From contig OX328100.1 of NCBI GenBank assembly GCA_946811185.2, positions 20,758,999 to 20,822,998 on the forward strand: DNA of 64,000 bases, read 5' to 3'. The stretch comes from Hippopus hippopus (Eukaryota; Mollusca; Bivalvia; Cardiida; Cardiidae). The translations under genes and the position numbers were made by a program. The notes under the pieces were generated by a model, which was not told the origin of the DNA, ran no database searches, and was given only the letters and a program-made list of their open reading frames with translations. Of the stretch, positions 21,081 through 32,466 are shown one piece after another; position 1 is the stretch's first letter; each line of letters opens with the position of its first letter.

Positions 21081-21285
21081 TAACCCTTAACCTGCTAAAT
21101 AAGTTACATCAACCATTCCAGGCTATAGTAAAATCCAAAATATTGCTATTTCAGTTACTTTTAGGGGGAAAATCTCCTTATCGGACAGTGTAGATCAAGA
21201 TCAGACTGTAAGTTCTGTGTTGTCTGATCTTGATCTACACTGTCCGCAAAAGGTTATTGAGTCGCGCTAAGCAGCCAAAGGGTAA
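21081..21285 (-). mobile_element. family A MITE, full length
   Basis: TTAACCCTTAACCTGCTAAA and GCTAAGCAGCCAAAGGGTAAA. A second TTAACCCTTACCGTGC at 21050 suggests a further truncated end just upstream. Confidence 0.88.
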
Positions 21286-21354
21286 ATACAGTGCAAAGGA
21301 TCATGATATGCTATTTTAAGGTTAAGTACAAATAACTGCCGGCAAAGTAGCCTA

Positions 21355-21415
21355 CTCTATCGATGAAAGATGAGACTGCACATTTTATGCAGTTCGATCA
21401 TTATCTAAACTAAAG
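21355..21415. mobile_element. family A scrap
   Basis: GATGAGACTGCACATTTTATGCAG with weak flanks. Confidence 0.4.
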
Positions 21416-21439
21416 CTAATAGCGCCGGTTTTAGCCAAA

Positions 21440-21652
21440 TTTTCCCAAGTTTGCACGTCCCTAACAGAGAAAGTTTCTGAAAACATCGTGGGAAAGGAGA
21501 AAATGATGGTAACTAGCATTTTCTCCTTTTCCCAAAATATTTTCTGCTGTATGAAAGACAGAAATCATGATTTGAGTTGCAAGCAATTTCTCGTGTGCAA
21601 ATGCTTTTAATTTGGGCGAGTCGAAAACAGTGCCGTTTTGTAAAGAGTTTAT
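21440..21652 (+). mobile_element. family B MITE
   Basis: 5' end worn. The hairpin GGAGAAAATGATGGTAACTAGC has two new mismatches. The tail ends CGTTTTGTAAAGAGTTTA. Confidence 0.8.
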
Positions 21653-22082
21653 AGGGTAAAATCCAGGCTTCTATTTTTCCCATTACAAACTCAGACCTGG
21701 AGATCATCGGAGGTTATTTACCATTGTTTTAATGGCATAATAACTATAATTATTCCATCGATTGGCTTTTCGTTTGGGAAAAGGAAGTGCCTAATAGTAC
21801 AGTCCTGACGAAAACGGTCGTTTAGCTTAGCTGATAATCAGTGAGGGAATCTCCGTGATTGCCCTTAATAAGTAGCCTCGAATTCCATGGACTGACAATT
21901 TCCGTCGTTTCGAAAGTTATACATTAGAGACCCGATGATCTTTTTAACTGTCTTCTCATCTTTTATTCAAAATGATTGTGGATTTAATGACGACGTTAAT
22001 GGTCGTTTATGTGTATTTAGTGGATTTGTCACGCTACCCCGCATGTCGAAGTCCATGAGTTGTTTTAAAAATGTTTGAGTTT
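21653..22082. other. no feature recognised
   Basis: Spacer between a B copy and an (ACAG)n tract. Confidence 0.4.
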
Positions 22083-22130
22083 GAGAGACAGAGAGAGACA
22101 GAGAAACAGATAGATAGACAGACAGACAGA
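22083..22130. repeat. (GACA)n/(GATA)n microsatellite
   Basis: GAGAGACAGAGAGAGACAG followed by GATA and GACA tetramers. Confidence 0.9.
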
Positions 22131-22904
22131 CATATTTCACTTGAATATTTATATTGGTAGTATTGCATTTACTCCCCGAACTTAATGAATAGCCGTTTAA
22201 ACAGGTTTCTGACGCGATCTCTTACCACAACAAATGTTGTTTCCACTTTTATCCATGTTTTAGCTTTAATCAACCATTACAACTGCCAGCTTTTGCATTA
22301 TCGTAGATCACAGGATATACATCCAAGATGTGTGATCTTACAGTTTTAATACGGTCCTTATCAATATATGGTGGACCTTGTAGATCTATTTATTATAATT
22401 TGTTCAATTCTTTTGAGGCTGGAAAATTCTGTTCCATATTATGAATGCTCCACAGGATTGCAAGTATGAATTTGAGGAAAAAAAACACAAGTATGCTTTG
22501 AAAAATTAAGCAACAAAGGCACATTACATTACGGCCATACGACATTCAAAGACAGACTCTGCCATTCCGGACCATATAGATCTGATGATCATATTTGGAA
22601 ACGGCATCTTAAGCTCTATAATTCTGTGGTAATTTCACCAAAATCGGACCCTGTTATGTTGGAAAAAAGCTGAAATCGAGTACAACTGAATGGTGACTAT
22701 TGTTGTTAATATTTTCTTTTTACTTTTTCTGAAAAGAGTTCTTTTCGTTTACGACCTTGCTATATAAATGCGTCGCGTTGTACGGTTGTAGTATATAGTT
22801 CTGTTTTGTGCCCAAACTATGCTTTATCCTTAGTACCTTTCAGCGGCTTAGCTTTCTGTAAGCAAAAACGAAGTTGCGTACACTTTGCAAAAAAAAAAAG
22901 AGAA
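22131..22904. other. no feature recognised
   Basis: Unique-looking AT-rich sequence. Confidence 0.4.
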
Positions 22905-23080
22905 AATTTGAAAGAAAAAACCAGGGGCCACAAAATAGCTTCTAAAATTCACAAATTTTCTAAGGGGAGACCCCAAGACCTTCCTAGGAAATCTTTCCCC
23001 CCCCTCGGCACTACGTGCCTCGAGTACAATTTATTTTGGGCTAGCTACGCCAGTGCCTTTACCTTTTGGTAAGGTCAGGA
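22905..23080. repeat. probable dispersed repeat ('ggggccacaaaa' type)
   Basis: The G/C-punctuated block 'ggggagaccccaagacc ... tcccccccctcggcac ... ctagctacgccagtgcc' is unlike its surroundings and resembles a widespread invertebrate repeat I recall. There is no second copy in the window to confirm it. Confidence 0.4.
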
Positions 23081-23224
23081 CGAACTTTTTTTCACACAAA
23101 AAAAGAAAAACCCAAAACCACAACCACATGGTATAGAGGGATGCTAAGGATCTTCAACGTTTATCAAAAAGCAGCACACGTCCTGCCAGTTTGCCCTGTC
23201 ATCATGTCCGCGGACGGCCATTAT

Positions 23225-23442
23225 CTTTACCCTCAATTTTAACGACCCAGAGAAGCAATCCTTTTGAAAACTTTGTGAGAAAAAGAGAAAATGCTGGTAA
23301 CCAGCATTTTCTCCTTTTTCCCCACAATGTTTTCTACCCATTCCAACATAATTTTAAAATTTTTAGACATATTTATTTAGTCGTCTGCAACTGCTTTCAA
23401 TTTGAACTAGTCTAAAATTTGGTCGTTTTGTGAAGAGTTTAA
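23225..23442 (+). mobile_element. family B MITE
   Basis: Head lacks the terminal TTAA. Hairpin AGAAAATGCTGG/TAACCAGCATTTTCTCC is perfect at the tip. Tail 'cgttttgtgaagagtttaa'. Confidence 0.85.
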
Positions 23443-24003
23443 GCTCGAGACATCTAACCCACTACCTGTAGACACTTGCCCTCAACCTCCAGGTCGCTAT
23501 AACAGAATTCGTTGCTGATCTTTCATCAGACCATATTAACAGCTCTTTAACAAATTGCACATGCTACGTTCAATCAGACCCGTAATCACTTCTCTAACTT
23601 TCATCACTCTTGAAGGATGTTTCATTTTCAGCAAATCTGAAATAGTGTGAAACCTTTCCCATCCATTGTTTATCTAAAATGTCAGTCAAAAGTGTTTAGC
23701 GATTCCACTCGTGAATGATGCGCGCTGAAAGGAGCAGGGAAAAAAACTATAATGCTTATCGGCTTTTCGTAGGCATGTAGAGGTAAATACCCACAAAGTG
23801 ACACGGGCTGTTCTTGGGTTGTTTTATTACACTGAGTTAAGCTCTGTTGAGAAATGGAGTGACTGCTATGGAGAAATTTGATTTGAATTGGAAATTTTAA
23901 TTTCCTTGTACTGCAATGGAATGTAATATTATTTTCTGTAGAAATAACAATATGACAGACTAACTGTTTGAAATACGATAGTAAATTTTCTTACTGATAC
24001 TGT
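23443..24003. other. no feature recognised
   Basis: Spacer between a B and a G element. Confidence 0.4.
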
Positions 24004-24186
24004 CCTGGGTCCGTATTCACCAACCATTCTGAAGAACATCCCAGTTTTATTCTCAAGAATGTTCAAAATTTGAAAGTAACACACCTTCTGATTGGCTAAA
24101 CCATGGTTTAGCCAATCAGAAGGTCTGTTACTTTCTGAATCTAGAACTAGACTTTGAACGAAATTAAGAATGGTTGATGAATACAT
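24004..24186. mobile_element. family G foldback, complete
   Basis: The best inner stem of the family: CTTCTGATTGGCTAAACCAT meets its exact complement at 24103-24104. Outer arms are 'gtattcaccaaccattctga' and 'aagaatggttgatgaata'. Confidence 0.88.
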
Positions 24187-24841
24187 CATCTGTGTTTACA
24201 TATGTTATTTGGCCGTGTTAGAGCCATCTCAGTAAAGCAATTTCATATGTTTATTTCAAACTTTCGTGTCAATGCACATCGTTCGTGTAAACAAATTATA
24301 ATTCCAGAGTAACAGGTGATTAGAAAGAAAATGGTATGACATAAATGCTTACAGTCTTGCAAAGCACTCGACATGTGACTATTTTTCATCGAGTTTCGGT
24401 GTTATTTACGGCAGCTTTTTTATGGCATTTCTTTCTTATTTCGAAGATGCATTGATAGAATTTATTAGGTTTGTTGAAAAGATGCAGCTTTCACTTCAAT
24501 AATGGCAAAGATTCAAGACAATTAAAACCTTCCTAGTTTTCATCAGGCTGTCGACGTTTTCCCAGCTTCACGGTTGCTGAAAACTTGGCTCCACTTTTTT
24601 ATGGTGTAACCTCCGACCCGTAATTCTCGTTCTGACACTAGTAATGTTTCTATATACATTTCGTTGACGTTGACACTGATTGCATAATTTTGTCTCTCCA
24701 TCATGTATTATAGACCCTCCGCCATTTAGATAATTGATAGCACAAGGCAAGGGATATATCCCATGTTTTTCATTCCTACTTGCATAGTTTAGCCCCATGG
24801 CGCCGTTCCTTCTAATTTACGCTGTACAGCCCAATGTTAGC
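24187..24841. other. spacer with one protein-like minus frame
   Basis: A minus-strand frame of about 80 codons (24568-24811, M at 24798, ending ...PSFQQP) is unusually free of low-complexity sequence and carries a CNQCQRQR stretch. It lies just downstream of the coding relic at 24842-25174, so it may be a further piece of that gene or part of its 3' UTR. Not recognised. Confidence 0.3.
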
Positions 24842-25174
24842 TTAAAGCAGAGACAGACTATCGAGTGGTGAGCCAGGCTCCTCGACATTAACGTCTTCCG
24901 GTGCAAGTTCAACCTGTCTGATATGATATACTGGTGGAATTCCGGCGTTTTTTTCTTTTTACAGAAAATATGTTTCCAATTGTCGAGGTGTATAAATCTT
25001 CTCGTTTTTACGTGCTGACAGGCTGAAAATTCCTCTCGCTGGAGGTTTTGTTTAGTTAGTGTATGTAAAACACAACAAATAGACATTTATTTCGGTTTCG
25101 TGGTAATCATCAAAATTCTTAGGAATATAGCTCATTTTTGATCCGATAAAGTGAGAATGGCGACCGTTAAATGG
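24842..25174 (-). pseudogene. unrecognised coding relic, one frame with two stops
   Basis: Read on the minus strand from 25174, a single frame continues for 111 codons to a final TAA at 24842-24844. Internal TAA codons lie at 25052-25054 and 24959-24961. The segments look like real protein: the first contains SKMSYIPKNFDDYHETE, the second GIFSLSARKNEKIYTPRQLE, and the last PPVYHIRQVELAPEDVN followed by an acidic, serine-rich tail SPLDSLSLL. A pyrimidine-rich CTCTGTTTGTGGCAG just upstream would serve as a splice acceptor, so this may be the final exon of a gene. I tested 25052 as part of a 62-base intron ending TTTTCAG, but the phase did not fit. Two in-frame stops point to a pseudogene. Family not recognised. 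Confidence 0.45.
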
Positions 25175-25532
25175 CTGCCACAAACAGAGCATACCAAGAT
25201 CAGCTTGCTAGTTTTGCGGACTGGTTTTGGTGTTTTCTCTTGGGTTTCAATCAGTGCCGCAAACTAGGTGGTACCATGGCATTGACTGACCAGTGCAATA
25301 CAATGAACAGAATTAACTGATTACCTCCAGAAAAAAATAAGTAGATGGCTACCTGTTACAAAAAAATAAATAAGCATAGGGAACATATGTTAAAACACTG
25401 TGGGAAGAGGAAGTTTAGTATTGTCAGTTAATTATGGTTTACTTTGTGACGCATAAGTTGTCCCCAGGATGTAATGAATTCAGAAAATATAACCATGGTG
25501 TCGTTTACCGCATTGCCATTTGCAGACTTTTT
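25175..25532. other. spacer with a family B scrap
   Basis: 'gttaaaacactgtgggaagagg' near 25390 resembles the left hairpin arm of family B. Nothing else. Confidence 0.35.
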
Positions 25533-25806
25533 TTTAGCTGGTTTGTATTCGAAGAAAACGTTGAGGTATTGTGGTAGCCGTTGTCTGCGTCGTTGTGCAA
25601 GAACAGACTTTTTCAAAAACTTTGACATTTTATAAGCTGTCTGTTATTACTGAAAATAATTACTTCAAACTTGGACAAGTTGTACACCATCAAAAGGGGA
25701 ACCCATACAACAAGGGCAGGTAACCACCAAAGTATTCTTTGACACAGTTATGCACCTTTTTCGACTGAATTTCACTGAAAATTAAGCAACTGCAGCCGAG
25801 CGTTGG
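25533..25806 (+). mobile_element. family H repeat, full length
   Basis: 'ttagctggtttgtattcgaa' to 'aagcaactgcagccgagcgt'. It ends within 20 bases of the next repeat. Confidence 0.8.
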
Positions 25807-25825
25807 CTGTGCTCCTTTTTTAGCT

Positions 25826-27000
25826 CCACTGGCCGAAGGCCAGCGGGCTTATGTCATGGCCCGGTGTCCGTCGTGCGTGCGTCCGTGCGTCCGCCCGTCT
25901 GTGCGTGCGTTAACTTTTATTTCAAACACCTTCTTCTCTGAAACTACTCATCCAATTTTGATGAAACTTCACGGAAATGATCCTGCCATGGTCCTCTTCA
26001 GAATTTCTTGAAAGAGTTTGATTCCTTCAAAAACTCTGGTTGCCATGGCAACAAAACTGAAAAATATTGGAAATCTTTGAAAATCTTCTTGTCTGAAGCC
26101 GTAAGGTCTATGGCTACCAAATTTGGCATGTAGCTTTATCTAGTAGACCTGTATCAATTTTCTTCAAATTATAGCCATAGGGTCAAAATTGGCCCCGTCC
26201 CGGGGGTCACAAGTTTTACATGGGCTTATATAGAGAAAACTTCAGAAATTTTCCTATACCTAGCCATTTGGCCTAGGGCTACCAAATTTTGCATGCAGCT
26301 TTGTCTAGTAGACATCTACCGAGTGTGCCCGAATTATAGCCCTAGGGTTCAATTTCACAAGTTTTACATGGGCTTATATAAAGGAAAGTTTAGAAATCTC
26401 CCTGTACTTAGCAATAAAGCCTAGGGCTACCAAATTTTGCATGTAGCTTTATTTAGTGGGCCTCTACCAAGAGTCCCCAAATTATAGCCTTAGGGTCAAA
26501 ATCGATCCCATCCCGTGGGTCACAAGTTCTACATGGGCTTATATAAGGAAATTTTAAAAATCATCTCGTACCTAGCCATAAGGCCTAGGGCTACCAAATT
26601 TTGCATGTAGATGTATCTAGTTAGCTTCTACCAAGAGGGCCCAAATTATAGCCCTGGGGTCAAGTTTGCCCCCACCCCAGTGGTCTCAAGTTTTATATGG
26701 GCTTTTATAGTGAAAACTTTAGAAATTTTCTTGTTACCAACCATAAGAACTAGGGCTACCAAATTTAGCCTTGTCTTAGGGGTCTCATGTTTTACAGGGC
26801 CTGTTATTGAGTAATCTTTGAAAATTTTCTTGTTTATAACCACACATTCTATACCTTTATTATTTGGTATAGAGCTTTATTTTGTGGATTCAAGTAATTA
26901 TAGCTCTCTGGTCAAAAATGGCTCTGCCCTGGGGTCATAACTTTCTCAAGGAATTTTATAGAGAAAATTTTGTATGTCTACTAGTTCAAAACCAATTGGA
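25826..27000 (+). repeat. family I repeat with 165-bp tandem array
   Basis: Starts 'agctccactggccgaaggcc' and a GTGCGTGCGTCCG stretch. After about 290 bases it enters a tandem array in which 'ctaccaaattttgcatgtag' recurs at 26114, 26279, 26427, 26591 and 26756 (steps of 165, 148, 164 and 165). Units also share 'ttatagccctagggtc' and 'acatgggcttatata'. Later units are more diverged. Confidence 0.85.
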
Positions 27001-27164
27001 TAAGTATTGTAATGTTTGGTGTGTAGAGTTTTTACTAATTAGCCAGTGGAGTGATACAGGGCCATCATGGCCGTCTTGTTTGACAAAATCGGACAAAAGG
27101 AGAAGTTTGTTACGAGTGATATATCTGTTCTTTTCTCTCATGTTATTTTCACTCATACACATAA

Positions 27165-27415
27165 GCGTTGCACTTTGAAAAAAGGTGGTTTTATGCGTCT
27201 TCGTAATACATTATACGAATCAAGTCAGTACATACTATGGATCCATTTTGTCTAACCACTGACTGAATCAAGAGGTAGAATTGTCCTTCGACATGCAGAA
27301 AATTGACCAATAGCAAAAAGTTTCGACCAAGGTAAGCCTGAGCGGACTGCTCAGGCTGACCTTGGTCGATACTTTTTTTGCAGATGCACTAGGCCATATT
27401 TCACAGTGCATGAGT
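27165..27415 (-). mobile_element. family C MITE, full length
   Basis: Hairpin GACCAAGGTAAGCCTGAGCGGACTGCTCAGGCTGACCTTGG pairs well with compensating changes (GAGC/GCTC in place of GCGC). Termini are degraded. Confidence 0.8.
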
Positions 27416-27702
27416 TAATTAGTACGTACTAAATATTAAGTTGATATTCCAAATTTTACCGGGATATTTTTCAAACCGTTTGCTGAAGATTTATTTCAGG
27501 GGGTTATGTGTTACTGCATAGTCGCTAATGGAGTGATAGGGATCGTGGGGTTTTCACCCAAAAACGCATAATGGTGAAAGAAAGACTATTACAACGTTCG
27601 TAAATTGAGTTGGTTTCGAGTGATATGAAACATGACAGTTCCTGGCACTTTAATGGGTTTTTACACAGAGTAATGACTCTTCAACTGGGGGCCACTGCAT
27701 TA

Positions 27703-27912
27703 AACCTTATCGTGCTATATAAATGACACGAAAATTTCAAACCGATAGTAAAAAACACGAATTTTGTTATTTCAAAGGTATTTTTGGGGAATGATATCTC
27801 CTTATCGGTCAGTGTAGATCCAAGATCAGACTGCACGTTCTGTGCAGTCTGATCTTGATCTACACGGTCCGCAAAAGTTCAGTAAGTCGCGCTTAGCAGC
27901 CTAAGGGTTTAA
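27703..27912 (-). mobile_element. family A MITE, full length
   Basis: TAAACCTTATCGTGCTATAT to GCTTAGCAGCCTAAGGGTTTAA. Hairpin arms are perfect around CACGTTCTGTG. Confidence 0.88.
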
Positions 27913-28139
27913 GTATCAAAGCTATTGTACCCATAACAAGAGCGGCGCAATCTTATTTGACAAAAATTCGCTTGTTGAGAACCGGATTACTGCTCATTTG
28001 CTGTCTGCAAATATTGGCGACACAAAAGCGCTCCACGGGTGTTGACGACAAGCGGGTGACTTGAAAAGGTCACTTGTTTTCTCGTCTCTTTTAAGCACAT
28101 TTTGCCTCCCTGCAGTCGACTTTCTTTGGTTCTTGTGCC

Positions 28140-28348
28140 TTACTTCTTTGACTCAAGGACCTTTTGCGCACTGTGTAGGTCAAGATCAGACCACACCGAA
28201 CGAGCAGTATGTTTTTGGATCTACACTGTCCGATATGGAGATATTCCCCCCCCCCCAAAAAAAAAAAGTCCCTATGAAATAGCAAAAGTAGGGGTTTTAC
28301 TATCGCCCTGAACGTTTTATTTCACTTATTTAGTAGGTTAAGGGGTTG
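28140..28348 (+). mobile_element. family A MITE, decayed
   Basis: Right part TTATTTAGTAGGTTAAGGGG is good. The hairpin's right arm is broken (GAGCAGTATGTTTTTGG), and a C/A homopolymer pair sits at 28246-28267. Confidence 0.7.
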
Positions 28349-28350
28349 AG

Positions 28351-29944
28351 GGCAGTTGAAGAGTCCTTGATAAACAAATAGAAACGTATTGATGACAGGA
28401 GAAGTCTTTGAAACTCTGTGATAGTGGATGTGCCGTCTGGTGTGATACAAAGAACGCTGATGTTATCTCACGTTATAGACGTTTTAATTTAAATCTGTTT
28501 AATGGAATGGGATTGCTCTTAATCAACAATAATGTTGAAACTTCCAGTTTAATTTCCTAATAAGGGTGTTTAATTGAAAAATGGTATTGAAATTCTGTCT
28601 TCTTTTGTAAACAGTAATAAATGATTTTCTTGCAGGCTTGCGAGTCCCTAGTTCTGTACTCCGAGTTACTATTTAGTGCTTAAAGTTGTTCTTTAGGCAA
28701 GTCACAGGACTCATTAAGATTTGGGTATTTGAATTGAAAAGTGTTCTTTGGACTCGTTATTTTGTGATTTGGCTTCCTGTGGGTTCATCCAATGGGTACC
28801 TGAACACATGCACAAAAAATATTAATCCATAACCGCTGTGGCAAAAGGACAACTTCTCGTAATATGTAGCATTGTCTACAGGTCCATCATCTAAAGGGAG
28901 AAGAGACGATCTCGCTTAATTTGGAAAAAAAACTTAGAAAAATTAAATGTATGAACCTAATGATTACGTCTACATTATTTGGTTTTTGTGGTCAAAGTAT
29001 CTTCTTATACCTTTCCACCACGATTTTTTGAAAATTTTAGCCCAGAGTTTGATCTCATCCCGGGATCAGATATTTTACTCAGAGTTACAAAAGAAAAACG
29101 CAGTTTTCTTGCATCGAACCACGGTGCACATTGTGATGTATATTAGATATAGACGTACATGTATAGAAAGAAAAGTTTAGAAAAGTACTTATGCCCAAGA
29201 AAGATGGCTCAAAGGTTTGAATTTATGCTCTGTGGTGTCGCCCAAAGCACTGATAAAAGATTGGTTAGATAACAACCCCTGGGTCAAAAATCGTCTCTGT
29301 GTTTTTCGCAGAGTTACAGATGTTGAATATCTCAGACAATGAATTCTAAGGTGAGCGACTTTAGGGCCACTTTGGCTATCCTTTGTGTCGATTCTCTTTT
29401 TCAAAATCGTTTAAAGTACAAGTTTCCACAAAATTTCACAACAGTAATTTAAGTTTTGTTGTATATCTACCGGTACTGTACATTTTGTTTCAAATAATGC
29501 AATTTTGCTAAATTCAAATTAATTATGTTATACTGTGATTGTTGGTTTTACCCTTTTTCTGTCAAAGTTATTTTTAAGAGTAAGGTTGAAGATTTAGACA
29601 AGGAACTTGAGTAAATGATTGCCTTTACGCAGATAACAGACCAAGATCAGCCATCTAAGCAATGTACATCAGAGGTCGCGAGGCATGCTGGATTTTGGGC
29701 TATAGGCTCGTGCCTTGGTGCAAATCGCTGTTGGGAACCTAATTGGGAGCAGTACACCACGGCTGGAAGGCTAGCATATGCTTTCTGCCTACAAAACTCA
29801 AGGAAATGTTTTTATATGGGTTCTGAAATTCACGGCATAAATCGCTAAGTGATTAACAATTATCCTAATGGACCCCCGGGGTGCTGACGGCACGTATGGC
29901 ATGCTGGAAAACGTCTTTGGAATGAACACATGATTTTTTGAACA
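28351..29944. other. no feature recognised
   Basis: 1.6 kb, one of the longest blank stretches. 'cccgggatcaga' and 'cccctgggtcaaaaatcg' phrases hint at an old repeat but were not matched in the window. Frames of 71-77 residues look random. Confidence 0.4.
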
Positions 29945-30152
29945 CTTTACCGAACTATCCCGAGTTTTAACGACCCTGAGAACAAAGCCTTTTGAAAACA
30001 TTGTGGGAAAAGGAGAAAATGCTGGTAACCAGCAGTTTCTCCTTTTCCCACAATGTTTTCTAGTATTTCATAGAAAAGTCGCATACGCTTTGCTGTCTAC
30101 AAATGCTTTCAGTTTGGGTAAGTCTTAAATCTTGTTCTATGGTAAAGAGTTA
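29945..30152 (+). mobile_element. family B MITE
   Basis: 'ctttaccgaactatcccgag' start. Hairpin perfect apart from CAGCAG in the right arm. Ends ATGGTAAAGAG + TTAA at 30149-30152. Confidence 0.88.
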
Positions 30153-30380
30153 ACCCTTTACCACCATGTCCCGAGTTTTAGCGCCCCGGAGAATAGAAGC
30201 CTATTAAAAACATTTTGGGAAAAGGAGAAAATGCTGGTAATCAGCATTTTGTCCTTTTCCCGTAATGTTTTCTATCATTATCAAAAACACAATTCATCCT
30301 TGATCCACATGTAATTTGTCGTCTGCAAATGCTTTCATTTTGGACAAGTCTTAAACTTCGTCGTCAGATTAAAGAGTGAA
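30149..30380 (+). mobile_element. family B MITE, head-to-tail with previous copy
   Basis: Shares the TTAA at 30149 with the copy before it. CCCTTTACCACCATGTCCCG start, tail 'cgtcagattaaagagtgaa'. Confidence 0.88.
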
Positions 30381-30447
30381 GTAAGGTTATCCTCTTTGTT
30401 CTTAACATATTACATACGGCAGACGACTTTTATGTCTTGCAACAGAT

Positions 30448-30520
30448 TGCTCTGGAAAACATTATGACAGAAGGAAAAATGATTTTATAGAACAATTTCT
30501 GCTTTCCCTTGTATCCACGT
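30448..30520. mobile_element. family B hairpin scrap
   Basis: 'ctggaaaacattatgacaga' and a weak right arm. Confidence 0.4.
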
Positions 30521-30956
30521 ATATCACAATTTAGCTGATGTTCATTTGCCGTAACTTACAGGAATGTTTCAACAGTCGCCTGGTACTTTTTTTCTTGTTT
30601 GTTTCCGAATGTATTAAGTTATACCGACATTTAAGATATCCGTAATTATTTCAAAAGGGCTTTATAATTATTTTAACAGGGCTACACGAACACCTTTTGG
30701 TATTTCTACAATTTTGTGAATGTTGTTTAGAGTCGTTTTGCTACAGAAGTAAGATGTTTATTTTTGAGAGGGTTGATAATTGTGAAAAGCTTGCGAAGGC
30801 TGTGCGGACAATTTATTGTATGCGGACGGTTGTACTTTTTAGTCTCATCTTGGTCTACTCTGTTCCCTAGCTAATAATAATGAACCATTTATACTTTGTA
30901 CACTAACTTTAAAATCAACTGGTGGATTCTAATTAACCAGTTTGTCCCCATAAGTT
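30521..30956. other. spacer with a family A scrap
   Basis: 'gcggacaatttattgtatgc ... agtctcatcttggtctac' at about 30822-30880 recalls A. The rest is blank. Confidence 0.35.
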
Positions 30957-31172
30957 GAGGCATGCTCTGGCAAGGGGGACGGACGGTTAATGCATCGCCA
31001 TTAAAACAGTCAAGTCATTATATTATGGATCCATAAAAAGTACTTTGTCTTACAACCGGTTGAATCATGAGGTATATTGATGCTCGGAAATGTAGAAAAT
31101 TTACCAAAAAGCAAATAGTTCCGACCCATGTCGATACTTTTTGGAGATGCATGGATCCCCCTTTTCAAAAAG
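30957..31172 (-). mobile_element. family C MITE, hairpin deleted
   Basis: GAGGCATGCTCTGGCAAGGG to AAAAGCATGGCCCA. The hairpin has collapsed to GACCCATGTCGATACTTTTTG, with all of the GCGCAG centre lost. Confidence 0.75.
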
Positions 31173-31539
31173 CATGGCCCAATAATTTCAAGTGAAGTAA
31201 ACCGAACTCAGTGAAGACTTACCGTACGAAATATTGGAGGACTAGCAAACTGATCTTGGATCTACGTTGTTCTTTAACATACCTTAAATTGCCCTTGGAT
31301 CCACATAGGTTATAGTAAGAGTTGTATAACTACTTGAATGATGGGACAATTGTGTTCTGGTTAAAGGCTTTATCGGTGTAATTATTTAAATAAATAGCAG
31401 TATAATTGCTGATAGGTTGTTATCAGACCTGCTGTTTTACACTGTTATTTTCTGAATCATACGCTCATCAGTCATTTCTTCAGTATAAGAATCACGAGGC
31501 GTGTCGGCTTTTGTTGTATTTTTTCCTCCTACACATTTT
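31173..31539. other. no feature recognised
   Basis: 'aactgatcttggatctacgttg' near 31249 is a possible A scrap. Confidence 0.35.
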
Positions 31540-31695
31540 TATACCCCCGCAAAACGAATGTTTTCGGGGGTATACTGGAATCAGCCTGTCTGTCCGTTTG
31601 TCCGTCCGTGTGTCCGTCTGTGTACAAATAATTGCCTGTTTCTGTCAAAGCGCTGGCGGGGGTATTAAGTCACATTCAGTGACAGCTCTAGTTTT
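31540..31695 (+). repeat. family J repeat ('acccccgcaaaacgaa')
   Basis: 'tatacccccgcaaaacgaat', then 'tcgggggtatact', a TGTCCGTC-rich tract and 'gctggcgggggtattaagtc ... agtgacagctctagttttt'. I recall this arrangement as a common bivalve dispersed repeat. Single copy here. Confidence 0.6.
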
Positions 31696-31700
31696 TTTTT

Positions 31701-32139
31701 AAATTGCTGGAGAATTAGAAACAATCATAGTGGTTGACCTTGTTCTGAGAATCAAATGGCGGGATTCCAGTAGAAAATTCAGAATACCTCACCCCTTTTA
31801 AAAAGAAATGGTTTTCATGTCTTTAAGGCATATGGCTTGAAACTGTCAACGTTTTCTTTCTAGCTCTGCATGACCAAGTAGAACCAATGAGTAAAACTTA
31901 ACTCTGAAGTCTTTTTGGGAGAAACTAAAAATACGCCATCATGAAATAGATACCCAAACATTGACCCAAACCCAAGACTGTACTACTGTGGGACTACACC
32001 TTCACCGGCTGACCCAATGCATCATTAGATACCTTAAGATTTCAGAGTGATTATGAAACGTGGTAACTGCTACGATATGAATAACAGTGTGAGAAGTTTC
32101 ACTGAAAAACAAGTGTATCGCATGCGGCTGCTAAAGATC
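31701..32139. other. no feature recognised
   Basis: Spacer upstream of an H copy. Confidence 0.4.
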
Positions 32140-32365
32140 GACTTAAGTTGCTTTTTTGGTGAAAATTGTTGGTCGAAAAAGGGGCAGAACTTTTTTCTTT
32201 AGGTTCCCATTTTTGATACTTTACAACCAGCTAACGTTTGAAGTAAATAATTACCTTCAGTAATGACAGAGATATAAGAAAATGTCAAAGTTTTCACACG
32301 ACGATGACGCTGACAACGATAGGTCTATGACAGTTCCTCAAGGTTTCCTTCAACAACTGCTGAGC
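32140..32365 (-). mobile_element. family H repeat, eroded
   Basis: 'gttgcttttttggtgaaaat', 'gtcaaagttttcacacgacg' and 'tctatgacagttcctcaagg' in the correct order on the minus strand. Confidence 0.6.
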
Positions 32366-32466
32366 TGATAAAGGACAAAAAATAGCATCCGTTGTATTTT
32401 TTATTCATACAGTGCCTTAGTATAAAGAGTATCACTGCAGACGAAAGTAAAATTTTATGTAATTTT

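Noticed and set aside
26611..26814. Short frames in the 165-bp array
   Set aside because: They read tandem satellite units and are not conserved between units.
30957..31695. LTR retrotransposon or LINE
   Set aside because: No paired long terminal repeats, primer-binding site, polypurine tract or reverse-transcriptase motif could be seen here or elsewhere in the window.
31406..31702. 98-residue plus frame
   Set aside because: Ends inside the family J repeat, with serine/valine runs from the GTCCGTCTG tract.
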